In this document: positions 36,155 through 43,419 of the stretch, one piece after another | Layout: each line of letters starts with the position of its first letter | Position numbering within the stretch: the first letter of the stretch is position 1 | From: a virus | DNA: 43,537 nucleotides | Strand: one strand, 5' to 3' | Virus record (IMG/VR): IMGVR_UViG_3300031539_000091 | Span: 1 to 43,537 of that record | Notes under the pieces: generated by a model | The model's input: the letters and a program-made list of their open reading frames with translations, nothing else | What the model was told of the DNA's origin: nothing | The model's database searches: none | Made by a program: the position numbers and the translations under genes

Positions 36155-36183
36155 ATTATAGCAAACTTACCCAAAAATGTCAA
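36155..36183 (-). promoter_or_regulatory. Perfect-consensus sigma-70 promoter for the lipoprotein gene
   Basis: TTGACA (36183-36178), 17-nt spacer TTTTTGGGTAAGTTTGC, TATAAT (36160-36155), with an extended -10 TGC. It is the strongest promoter seen in the window. Confidence 0.9.
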
Positions 36184-36190
36184 TCAAACG

Positions 36191-36203
36191 TAAGTCTTTG
36201 ATT
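36191..36203 (+). repeat. Recurring motif copy 10 (TAAGTCTTTGATT)
   Basis: Starts 7 bp upstream of the -35 of the consensus promoter at 36155-36183, inverted relative to transcription. It is the rightmost copy; none was seen between 24.2 and 36.1 kb or beyond 36.2 kb. Confidence 0.65.
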
Positions 36204-36212
36204 CATGGGCGA

Positions 36213-36809
36213 TTATTTTCTCCCTACAAGCATATATCTATCGTAAATATTAAGGTTCAAAGTGCCACTGAATAATGTTTTAAGAGGATATTTCAACACC
36301 ATTTCACCAATATTTTTGCAGATATTGACGTGTTCTGGTATTTCTAAGTTGTTACTTTGTAATAGCAGTAACTTACCATGGTCTATTCGCTTAAACCATG
36401 TATCTTCTACAATGTGTTCGCACGACATATTTATAATGATATCGTAGTCGTTAATTTCGATGAAGGAATTAACGTCTTTGAAATGCCTTGTTACATTTTG
36501 TACTAAATTCTGTGAAATTTTGAGGTATTTGGGATTTAAGTCTATTTCAGTTAGATTCGTGTATCCTAATTTTTGCAGGCAAAGGGTTGTAAATCCAGTC
36601 CAGGACCCGATAATTAAAATTTTAGAATCTTTATCATAATCTCCGCATATGAATTCTCTAATCAACCAGGCTTTAGATTTTATTTGATTGGTGTGAAATA
36701 AGTCACGCAATTCAACCACTGTGATATTCCTTAGCGATTCGGCGTTATACAGAGAATCCATAAACTCCGGAATGTGATCGGTTACTACGCGGGCGTTAAA
36801 ATTAGACAT
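36213..36809 (-). CDS. Class I SAM methyltransferase-like protein, 198 aa
   Basis: KILIIGSWTGFTTLCLQKLG is a motif I-like nucleotide loop, followed by NLTEIDLNPKYLKISQNLV with the acidic ribose-binding residue, then YDIIINMSCEHIV. Probably uses SAM; the substrate is unknown. It is last in the 42.0-36.2 kb operon and overlaps the dioxygenase stop by 8 nt. Confidence 0.7.
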   Translation of the reverse strand: MSNFNARVVTDHIPEFMDSLYNAESLRNITVVELRDLFHTNQIKSKAWLIREFICGDYDKDSKILIIGSWTGFTTLCLQKLGYTNLTEIDLNPKYLKISQNLVQNVTRHFKDVNSFIEINDYDIIINMSCEHIVEDTWFKRIDHGKLLLLQSNNLEIPEHVNICKNIGEMVLKYPLKTLFSGTLNLNIYDRYMLVGRK

Positions 36810-37758
36810 CCGTTTCGTTCCAAACTTTAATTGGCCCGGACTGCTTTATTTGCTCCTGTGGACGATCATATGCCCAATCAAAGCTAACTCCATTCTTTAA
36901 TCCGATATGATCTGCAAACCAATCTTGGAACTGTCCGTCTATTCTCAGTACTAGGTGATCGAATTGAGGGTCTGCGCCGTGTAAGTCACATTCATTAAAA
37001 GTGTAACATCTACTTGATGGATTTAGATAATGCCGAATATTCTTAATAGGATCATATATAAAAACATTCCTACTATCTTTACTTAACGAAACATTAAGGT
37101 GATGCATCGAATGATTTCTTAAATAACTATCCCTGTGTATTAACAGCTTAGTATCCTCGTTGGATCTAAAAATAAGCCCAATGCCCATATGCTTAAAGGG
37201 CAATGACTCTGCTAACTGTCGAAGGTATGGAAAGTGTTGAATTATAGGCAACCACGTAGATGGATTGCCCTTTTCGTAAAATGGCAGCGGCGTTCTTAGG
37301 TGTAATACTCTTTTCCAGGACTTGGTTAGACCAAACTTATTTACATAGTATCGCTTCAACGCATGAAAGTTTGTAATCTTTCGTGCAAATGTAAAGTTGT
37401 CATTTTCAATTCCGTACTTTAATGGATTTAATAAGAATGCGTCTAAGCATTTCTCGTCGTTGATTTCCTCAGGAATTAATCCGAATGGAATCATATGCAC
37501 TAAGGACTCTGTTGCTAGTCCTATATTGTTTTGTAATTCTTCTTGTATTTTATCTAGGTTGCTTAGGTCTACAAAGTCGTCTGCTTCTATAAACGGTCTC
37601 CCTTCTTCACCTAGTCCCATTGCAGGAGCATCATAATAATGAAAAGAGTTAGCAATCCTGTTTCTTATAGCTGGACATGGATGAACTATGTTATAGTCAA
37701 TCTTAATCTTAGCCTCGTCTATGTAATCCTCATTTTTACTTTTGAATAGGCCCGTCAT
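36802..37758 (-). CDS. 2OG-Fe(II) dioxygenase-like protein, 318 aa
   Basis: LLIHRDSYLR gives H208-x-D210; ECDLHGADPQ gives H260; VLRIDGQFQDWF gives R272, the expected ligands for Fe(II) and 2-oxoglutarate. The same ...LHG-D/A...LRxDGQ pattern recurs in the 41085-41837 protein, so they are paralogues. The N-terminal ~180 residues are unassigned. It overlaps the GNAT gene by 23 nt. Likely hydroxylates a product of this operon. Confidence 0.75.
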   Translation of the reverse strand: MTGLFKSKNEDYIDEAKIKIDYNIVHPCPAIRNRIANSFHYYDAPAMGLGEEGRPFIEADDFVDLSNLDKIQEELQNNIGLATESLVHMIPFGLIPEEINDEKCLDAFLLNPLKYGIENDNFTFARKITNFHALKRYYVNKFGLTKSWKRVLHLRTPLPFYEKGNPSTWLPIIQHFPYLRQLAESLPFKHMGIGLIFRSNEDTKLLIHRDSYLRNHSMHHLNVSLSKDSRNVFIYDPIKNIRHYLNPSSRCYTFNECDLHGADPQFDHLVLRIDGQFQDWFADHIGLKNGVSFDWAYDRPQEQIKQSGPIKVWNETDV

Positions 37759-38335
37759 AATGTATTTTATCCCAATCGAATTTATAATTCCAGTCTAACG
37801 GTTTATATAAAACATAGTGTTTGGTGTGATTTATATAAACAGGTTTATTGTGCGCAGTTAAGCCTTCATATACATTGTATTTAACTGCTTGGTTGTGTAA
37901 GAACAAATTAAACTTACCTTTTTGCATTACGTTGAAAAGTGATCCACCATTTTCAAAACAAAAGAACATTGCCTTACCGCCGCGCCTTTTAACTTCCTCA
38001 GTTTGTTTTGGTAACATGTACTGACTCATCAATAATTGGTGTTGGTGAGATTTTCTCGTTAATGTCCTAACTCCACAAATGTAAATGTTCTCATCAAAGT
38101 CGGCCTTATTGAAGCCTGACATGTGAGCTAGCTGCTCGTTTTCATAAAGTAAAATGTATGCACCATTATTCTCAGAGAAAATATCTGTATACACTAATTT
38201 GTGAAGAATGCATTTTGGATTGTTACCCCAATCAACGTCGGTGAAGTTTTCCAAGTGTCTATTTTCAGCGCACAAGGAAACAATGTCATTCAAGTCACTA
38301 ATTGTGCAGCGTTCTTTCGTTATTGTTCTAAGCAT
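37736..38335 (-). CDS. GNAT-like acyltransferase, 199 aa
   Basis: The central part fits the GNAT fold: AYILLYENEQLAHMSGFN, then ICGVRTLTRKSHQHQLL in place of the CoA-binding strand and loop, then GGKAMFFCFENGGSLFNVMQ. The usual Q/RxxGxG/A loop is not clear, so acetyl-CoA use is uncertain. It overlaps the radical SAM stop by 16 nt. Confidence 0.6.
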   Translation of the reverse strand: MLRTITKERCTISDLNDIVSLCAENRHLENFTDVDWGNNPKCILHKLVYTDIFSENNGAYILLYENEQLAHMSGFNKADFDENIYICGVRTLTRKSHQHQLLMSQYMLPKQTEEVKRRGGKAMFFCFENGGSLFNVMQKGKFNLFLHNQAVKYNVYEGLTAHNKPVYINHTKHYVLYKPLDWNYKFDWDKIHYDGPIQK

Positions 38336-39819
38336 CGCTTTTTGTACTTATTAAACATTGCTTCTGTTATCGCTTTAATTTTGGATGCATCTCTTTTGTT
38401 GCTTAAATTCTTAACTTCGTCATATGTTAAACCGTATCCCATAAGTGTTACTAGTGAAAAGTTTTGCAAACTTCTATCTGTTTTTGCTGCCTCTATATTA
38501 GCATCAGTTGCTAAACTTTTTACAGCATCGTATGAGGTTACGTTGTTAACCCACTGTGGATTCAATGCATATGATTTTGAATTTTTTATTGTGTAATTAA
38601 ACTTCTTTAAGTCTAAATCAATATCTGTTTTGTACGTTGCTGCACTACCTAATAATGTTAGAGGTTGAAAAATTAGATCGTGTTTGTAAAAGAGGTTAGT
38701 TCCGAATACATACTGACTGGTCCATCTGTCCATTGTCTGTATTGTTTCGCCAGGTAACCCATATATAAACGAACAGGTAACGGAAATCTCGTCTTTCCAT
38801 TTTTGATTCACTAGTTCCATTGCTCGTAATGTCTTATCCGGCGATTGTCCTTTTCCTATATTCTTTTTAGATGTTTCATCTAATGTTTCTATCCCGAAAA
38901 ATGCCCCGCGTAATCCCATCTTCTTTAGTAAATCTATAGTATCCTGATGTGCATACAGTAAGTCTAATCTTATGTATGCTGCAAATTCTATACTAAAGGG
39001 AAGAGAACTAATCATCTCATACAATGCTTCCATTTTAGGAACAGAGTCGTTAAACGTATCGTCACAAAAGATATACTTAGTTGTGCCAAACATATCATAG
39101 TTACGTTCAAGTTCTTCCTTTAAATTGTGTGTAGTTTTAATGAAGCTATTATCTCTGGAAGAACGTCCCTTTAATGGGAACGAACAAAACTTGCATTTAA
39201 AAATACATCCTCTGGAAATTTCCAAGGGCAATGTTTCGCCGTATATAATATTATCCTCATCTTCGAATATTATCTTACTGTCCCTAAATTTAAAATCGGC
39301 ACTAAGAGGATTCGAATAAAAGGGTTTTTTATTAAAGAATTGTTTAGAGAAAATAGGACGTTGTTTGTCTACGTCTTTTACATAGTCAACTAATAAATTG
39401 TCCGCATACCCCTCAACATAAAGGTCAACAAACTCTGGGTCAATATTTTTCTTCCTACACGAAGGCCCACCTAATACTACTTTGAGATTAGGGAATTTTG
39501 TTTTATAGTGACATATAACTGCATTAATGTTTTCTATTGCCCTATTGGGAAAGCATAGCGAATTTTCGTCGTTGGCCGTGCTCCTAGCAGCATAATCAAC
39601 CATAAAGGTAGTCGATATACCTAGCACTAATGTTTTATTATCTATACAACGGTCTAACATTTCTATTAGGGTTTCTTTGCTGTAGTATCCTGCCCCTACA
39701 ACTACTTTAGTCGAATATTGATTTGCCCGTAGCTCTGTTGCTAGTCGATACGGACCTGCATATCTATTAAAAAATTGATTTGACGGCGCTTGCCCTGCTA
39801 TGAGGACTACGCTAGACAT
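38320..39819 (-). CDS. B12-binding-domain radical SAM enzyme, 499 aa
   Basis: The first ~150 residues fit a B12-binding-like Rossmann domain (LVLGISTTFMVDYAARS, LKVVLGGPSCRKK). ISRGCIFKCKFCSFPLKGRS carries C205, C209 and C212 for the [4Fe-4S] cluster. FGIETLDETSKKNIGKGQSP and SFIYGLPGET are typical later SAM motifs. The DxHxxG cobalamin ligand is absent, as in many BchE-like enzymes. It shares an operon with a desaturase, GNAT and two dioxygenases. Second such enzyme here after 9620-11563. Confidence 0.88.
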   Translation of the reverse strand: MSSVVLIAGQAPSNQFFNRYAGPYRLATELRANQYSTKVVVGAGYYSKETLIEMLDRCIDNKTLVLGISTTFMVDYAARSTANDENSLCFPNRAIENINAVICHYKTKFPNLKVVLGGPSCRKKNIDPEFVDLYVEGYADNLLVDYVKDVDKQRPIFSKQFFNKKPFYSNPLSADFKFRDSKIIFEDEDNIIYGETLPLEISRGCIFKCKFCSFPLKGRSSRDNSFIKTTHNLKEELERNYDMFGTTKYIFCDDTFNDSVPKMEALYEMISSLPFSIEFAAYIRLDLLYAHQDTIDLLKKMGLRGAFFGIETLDETSKKNIGKGQSPDKTLRAMELVNQKWKDEISVTCSFIYGLPGETIQTMDRWTSQYVFGTNLFYKHDLIFQPLTLLGSAATYKTDIDLDLKKFNYTIKNSKSYALNPQWVNNVTSYDAVKSLATDANIEAAKTDRSLQNFSLVTLMGYGLTYDEVKNLSNKRDASKIKAITEAMFNKYKKRCLEQ

Positions 39820-40565
39820 TAGCTCTTAACCAATCTGACCAAATACTTGGTGAGATCGATTTCTCTTTTTGTATGTCCAAAGTCGTAATTAGTAGGATTA
39901 GCATGATGGTTGTTATGAAATCCTATGCCCCAAAACAATAAACCAGGAATCCAATAGTTTACGCTGTCGTCCTCAGTCTCAAAATTTCTATATGAGAATG
40001 GCATTGTTCGTAAATGGCAAAACAAGTTAACACAAAATTCTAAATGCATTGTAATAACTTGCGCTACAACTAATGATAAAAACATTGTCGGGCCAATTGC
40101 AGCAGCAATCATCCATGCTGTATAGTTAATTAAAAAATATCTATTGTTTAACCACTGTTGCCAATCGCTTCTCATTAAGTCTGTGATGTATCTGTAACTA
40201 AGGTCCTTGTAATGAATTTTGTTTGGCCAAAGCATATATGCCCACAGCTTACCTTTTTTAGGTGAGTGTGGATCTTTATCTGTGTCTGTATATTTGTGGT
40301 GATATCCTCGATGAATGTTAACCCAAAACATCGGACTACCTTGTACACATATACAAGACACTAACGATAAAACGTTTTCTATTACAGGATGAGTATTAAA
40401 TGCACGATGCGCCAACAGCCGATGCAACGTAACGCCAACACCGAATCCAGATAAAACAATCCAGAATATAACTGTTAGTAGTGGGCTAATATATTCAAAA
40501 TAATAAAGTGCTGTTATAAAGAATGCATGTAGCGGAAGGAACAGTATCCAGAAGTATTTGTTCAT
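39819..40565 (-). CDS. Fatty-acid desaturase (acyl-CoA delta-9 type), 248 aa
   Basis: The three His boxes of membrane desaturases are present: HRLLAH, HRGYHHKYTD and GFHNNHH. Hydrophobic segments lie around them (LTVIFWIVLSGFGVGV, MIAAAIGPTMFLSLVVA). The start MNKYFWILF at 40565 is chosen because it overlaps the upstream stop as TAATG. Inserts a cis double bond into acyl chains using a di-iron centre and an electron donor not found here. It could alter host membranes or act on a lipid-like product of this operon. Confidence 0.9.
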   Translation of the reverse strand: MNKYFWILFLPLHAFFITALYYFEYISPLLTVIFWIVLSGFGVGVTLHRLLAHRAFNTHPVIENVLSLVSCICVQGSPMFWVNIHRGYHHKYTDTDKDPHSPKKGKLWAYMLWPNKIHYKDLSYRYITDLMRSDWQQWLNNRYFLINYTAWMIAAAIGPTMFLSLVVAQVITMHLEFCVNLFCHLRTMPFSYRNFETEDDSVNYWIPGLLFWGIGFHNNHHANPTNYDFGHTKREIDLTKYLVRLVKS

Positions 40566-40762
40566 TAATACGCGAATGCCCATATAATATATATTAAAAT
40601 AATCCATATCAAATATATGCTTGTTAGAACCACGCCAACTATTCTAAACCACATTCGCTCTTTCTTAGATTCTAATCCATAAACTAGAATAAGGACTTCA
40701 TCAATAACTAATATAATAAGTCCAATCACACCACACCACATGAGAAACCCTGGAGTTATCAT
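40565..40762 (-). CDS. Small membrane protein, 65 aa
   Basis: Two membrane spans (FLMWCGVIGLIILVIDEVLI and IVGVVLTSIYLIWIILIY). Couples by ATGA to the gene above and by TAATG to the desaturase below, so it may support that enzyme. No family recognised. Confidence 0.65.
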   Translation of the reverse strand: MITPGFLMWCGVIGLIILVIDEVLILVYGLESKKERMWFRIVGVVLTSIYLIWIILIYIIWAFAY

Positions 40763-41100
40763 TTGTCATTCTCCTTCTTTTCAGTGAATACATGATGATA
40801 CGGTCCTGACAACATTGCGGTAATCTTGTACTGTCTATTATAATCGTCTCTAAGTTCTATATATGGCTTAACTCGTTCATCAGTTAGCCATTCTCTATAA
40901 CCTTCGACTGTCTTCCACACAGTTGTTATTCTTTTTTCGACATTGACATCGGTCATAATATTGATTCCTCCATGGTCGCGGAAGGCCGCGGCGATATCTG
41001 CTTTTAACTCCAGACTTAAATTCTCATGCATCAAGTACGGATGATCTCCGTGTGACATTTCGATGTAAATGTAAGCATAATGTGTTACCGTTTTGTCCAT
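40759..41100 (-). CDS. ABM-like (dimeric ferredoxin-fold) protein, 113 aa
   Basis: KRITTVWKTVEGYREWLTDE and KPYIELRDDYNRQYKI match the central pattern of antibiotic-biosynthesis-monooxygenase-like ferredoxin folds. Such proteins act as cofactor-free oxygenases or as scaffolds. Overlaps the dioxygenase stop by 16 nt. Assignment moderate. Confidence 0.6.
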   Translation of the reverse strand: MDKTVTHYAYIYIEMSHGDHPYLMHENLSLELKADIAAAFRDHGGINIMTDVNVEKRITTVWKTVEGYREWLTDERVKPYIELRDDYNRQYKITAMLSGPYHHVFTEKKENDK

Positions 41101-41837
41101 AATATTCCTGTTCTTTTACAGAATTCCTCTGTAAGTTGTCCGTCTACTCTTAATGAATATGCGGAGTAAGGCACCGCATCATTTCCATGCAAATAAGAGG
41201 TATTGAAAAACGCTACCTTACTATCTATATATTCTTTTTCGTAGCCGTCAACTAAAAAGAACTTTTTTGCACTAAACGGATTAAACCACATAAAATGGAA
41301 TCGACCATTATACCATTCATCTCTTCGGTCATAATGCATATCCGACGCCATATACTGTCGTGTAACAAAAAACAGTATTCGACCAATTTCCTGAAATGGT
41401 AAGGTCTTAACCCAATCCATTAATTCGGTAAAATGAGGATAGTTGATCGACTCTTCGGTTTTGTCTGCGTAGAATGTTGCAAATTTATCTTGCAGGTATT
41501 CTTTTTTAGTAAAACGTACTCTTACAAAATCACCATCAGTGTAGCCTTTGCTGTATAGCTCTAAGAATTTGCGTTGCTCTACATACGATAAATCTTTGTA
41601 GTAGAAATATTCCTCAGGGGTAAGATACTCAGTAGCATTGTCAGCAACTGCTGAAATCCTATCAATTTCGGCGTTCTTGTAATCAACTGCTAACCGAAAG
41701 TTATCTCCCATTTCATATCCAGGAATATACCTAGTAGAAGGAGTAAGCTTTGATTTAGCAATACCTAGACAATTTTTTAGATGTAAGTCCTCTAACGGTT
41801 TAATATCAATATAATGATCTAATGCTACTATTTTCAT
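41085..41837 (-). CDS. 2OG-Fe(II) dioxygenase-like protein, 250 aa
   Basis: Start MKIVALDHYIDIKPLEDLHL at 41837, overlapping the upstream stop as ATGA. DMHYDRRDEW gives H168-x-D170, SYLHGNDAV gives H217 and YSLRVDGQL gives R230: the full Fe(II)/2-oxoglutarate set. RFHFMWFNPFSAKKFFLVDG forms the jelly-roll strands. Paralogue of 36802-37758. Substrate unknown. Confidence 0.75.
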   Translation of the reverse strand: MKIVALDHYIDIKPLEDLHLKNCLGIAKSKLTPSTRYIPGYEMGDNFRLAVDYKNAEIDRISAVADNATEYLTPEEYFYYKDLSYVEQRKFLELYSKGYTDGDFVRVRFTKKEYLQDKFATFYADKTEESINYPHFTELMDWVKTLPFQEIGRILFFVTRQYMASDMHYDRRDEWYNGRFHFMWFNPFSAKKFFLVDGYEKEYIDSKVAFFNTSYLHGNDAVPYSAYSLRVDGQLTEEFCKRTGILWTKR

Positions 41838-42028
41838 TGGGCTTCTTTTTGTTTCTTTGACAGAACGCTTACTATGCCACAACCATCAGTTGACGTCCAT
41901 CTTTCATAGTCATATGCATCATCACACAATCCCCATATCGCTCCTAATTTAAGAGATTGGGTTTGATAATTCTTGTCGTCATTGAGAACCTTCTTTATCA
42001 TAAAAATTGTCATTTCGTCAGGGATCAT
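41834..42028 (-). CDS. Hypothetical protein, 64 aa
   Basis: MIPDEMTIFMIKKVLNDDKN, then LGAIWGLCDDAYDYERWTST. A GGGAGG ribosome site precedes it and it overlaps genes on both sides as ATGA. It sits at the border between the AT-rich operon and the GC-rich cassette. No function proposed. Confidence 0.55.
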   Translation of the reverse strand: MIPDEMTIFMIKKVLNDDKNYQTQSLKLGAIWGLCDDAYDYERWTSTDGCGIVSVLSKKQKEAQ

Positions 42029-42543
42029 TTCATCCTCCCGGCTTCATCTTCTGTGCTTACGGGTTTCTGATGTTTTGCCCAGTTTTCTATCTGCGCCGTA
42101 GTCATTTCGTCGGGGCAGTATTCCAACATGAGACGGTCTATCTTTGCCTGCGCCTCGTCACGCTCGGTGTCAAGCTGCACATACCTCATCAATACCTGTT
42201 CAGCCTCATGGCGACAGCGTCTTTCAAAGACAAGCTCGCGCTCAAGCTCCTCGATGCGGACGGCAAATTTTCCTACAACAGACTCGGCTGTGGGGTCTGT
42301 TATACGAACTGCTTTCACTAGCTCTGTCGTATCGTCGCTCGGCGTGTCGGCACCACAGATACATTCCTCAGCACCATGCCCGTACCCGCCCGTCGCGGGA
42401 CATCCTTTCTTGTGTGTGGTCATGTCTTTCTCCTCATTTAACGGTGCAGGTGGTTGCGGCTCGACTCGAATTGAGAATGCAGCGTTTTGCGGATCAGGAA
42501 TTAGCCAACACTTCCACAACTTACTCCATACAAGTTTGCTCAT
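42025..42543 (-). CDS. Ea22-like coiled-coil early protein with two possible starts, 172 aa
   Basis: Start MSKLVWSKLWKCWLIPDPQN at 42543 with GGGAGGAAGCC upstream. A second in-frame ATG at 42423 (MTTHKKGCPATGG) has its own GAGGAG site, so two products are plausible. The C-terminal part is a coiled coil (RIEELERELVFERRCRHEAE). Cys pairs (GCPATGG, ECICGA) may bind metal. GC-rich compared with the rest of the window. Confidence 0.65.
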   Translation of the reverse strand: MSKLVWSKLWKCWLIPDPQNAAFSIRVEPQPPAPLNEEKDMTTHKKGCPATGGYGHGAEECICGADTPSDDTTELVKAVRITDPTAESVVGKFAVRIEELERELVFERRCRHEAEQVLMRYVQLDTERDEAQAKIDRLMLEYCPDEMTTAQIENWAKHQKPVSTEDEAGRMK

Positions 42544-42568
42544 GGCTTCCTCCCGATGATCTCGTCTA
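42536..42568 (-). repeat. 33-bp direct repeat at gene junction, copy A
   Basis: A 33-bp sequence identical to 42841-42873. It spans the codons for DEIIGRKP at the end of one gene, the GGGAGG ribosome site and the MSK start of the next. Confidence 0.75.
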
Positions 42569-42848
42569 TGTCGAGGGCATCCCTGGCGCGTTGCATGCTT
42601 CTGTTGTGGTGAACGTCGCCTAGATTGTTGATGCGGATATAGTCTGCGGTTTCCTCGTACAGCCCACGCAGGGCGCGCTCCAAGGTGCGAGCAAGCTCCC
42701 ACGGTGCGTCCCTTGTCATGTTCTCACGCTCACATTGCGTCTCAAGCGCATCCGTCCTCGGCGTGTCGGTGGTCATGGCTTCTCCGGGAGTTTCGTAATG
42801 CGGCTCAGGCCGGCGGCCGTCGTACTTTAGATAGTCAGGCTTGCTCAT
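42540..42848 (-). CDS. Ea22-like small early protein, 102 aa
   Basis: Start MSKPDYLKYDGRRPEPHYET at 42848 with GGGAGGAAGCC upstream. An internal start MTTDTPRTDALETQCEREN (42776) has CCGGGAG just upstream. The coiled-coil ELARTLERALRGLYEETADY and the TPRTDA sequence recall Ea22-type phage early proteins. The end ALDIDEIIGRKP is shared with the next gene upstream, marking a duplication. Confidence 0.65.
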   Translation of the reverse strand: MSKPDYLKYDGRRPEPHYETPGEAMTTDTPRTDALETQCERENMTRDAPWELARTLERALRGLYEETADYIRINNLGDVHHNRSMQRARDALDIDEIIGRKP

Positions 42849-42873
42849 GGCTTCCTCCCGATGATCTCGTCTA
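42841..42873 (-). repeat. 33-bp direct repeat at gene junction, copy B
   Basis: Identical to 42536-42568, joining the ends of two neighbouring Ea22-like genes. A shorter related junction occurs at 43078. Confidence 0.75.
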
Positions 42874-43081
42874 CGTCGATGACAGGCGCGGTGCCGTGAA
42901 GAAAGCGTCCATAGGTGGCCTTGCGCCATGCCTCATCCACCGCCAGCGCGATTCGCCGCTGGTCGGCCTCAAGCTGCTTGATGCGGTCAAGTTCGCTCCG
43001 TAGCGACTTGCACAGCGTTCTTTTGTCCGCACAGTATGCGTATTCTTGCTTCACCAGATCGCTCGGCGTGTCGGTGGTCAT
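42845..43081 (-). CDS. Ea22-like small early protein, 78 aa
   Basis: Start MTTDTPSDLVKQEYAYCADK at 43081, shared in part with the neighbours (MTTDTPRTD). SELDRIKQLEADQRRIALAV is a coiled coil. Ends VIDVDEIIGRKP like the downstream gene. GAGGAAGCC ribosome site. Confidence 0.65.
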   Translation of the reverse strand: MTTDTPSDLVKQEYAYCADKRTLCKSLRSELDRIKQLEADQRRIALAVDEAWRKATYGRFLHGTAPVIDVDEIIGRKP

Positions 43082-43419
43082 GGCTTCCTCGCGGCGTCGA
43101 TGGCGGCGTGTATCTCTTTTCTCAACCAATCCACTGATACATCTCTTTCATCGTGAGGGTCGGGCAATAGCGCCTGTTCGATGGTTCTAAATGCCGCTTT
43201 CACCTCGGCAAGCTCGCCCTCAAGCTGCTCGATTCTTTTTTGTCGAATAGCCACGGCGTGTAGTCGTAACAAACCGGGATCATCAACTATCTTCTTAAGT
43301 GCGTGAAGTTCGCCAGCAGCTTCTAATATCAAATCGTGGCCCCGAGTATTAAGGGGAAGAATCCAAGCACCTACCTCTTCTTCCAGCCTCTTCGCTAGAT
43401 CGTCGCTCGGCTTGATCAT
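43078..43419 (-). CDS. Coiled-coil early protein, 113 aa
   Basis: MIKPSDDLAKRLEEEVGAWI, then RIEQLEGELAEVKAAFRTIE, a long coiled coil. AGGGAGG lies 7 nt upstream. The same general design as the three downstream genes, and it overlaps the next gene as ATGA. Function unknown; such proteins are usually dispensable phage early genes. Confidence 0.65.
   Translation of the reverse strand: MIKPSDDLAKRLEEEVGAWILPLNTRGHDLILEAAGELHALKKIVDDPGLLRLHAVAIRQKRIEQLEGELAEVKAAFRTIEQALLPDPHDERDVSVDWLRKEIHAAIDAARKP

Noticed and set aside
36213-42028. Host chromosomal biosynthetic island instead of phage genes
   Set aside because: Gene packing, small overlapping genes, late-type promoters and the fibre gene nearby argue for a phage. 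A metagenomic chimera at about 42 kb remains possible and is noted separately.
42128-42623. Plus-strand frames across the GC-rich cassette
   Set aside because: GC-rich DNA leaves antisense frames open by default. The minus frames have strong ribosome sites and ATGA couplings.
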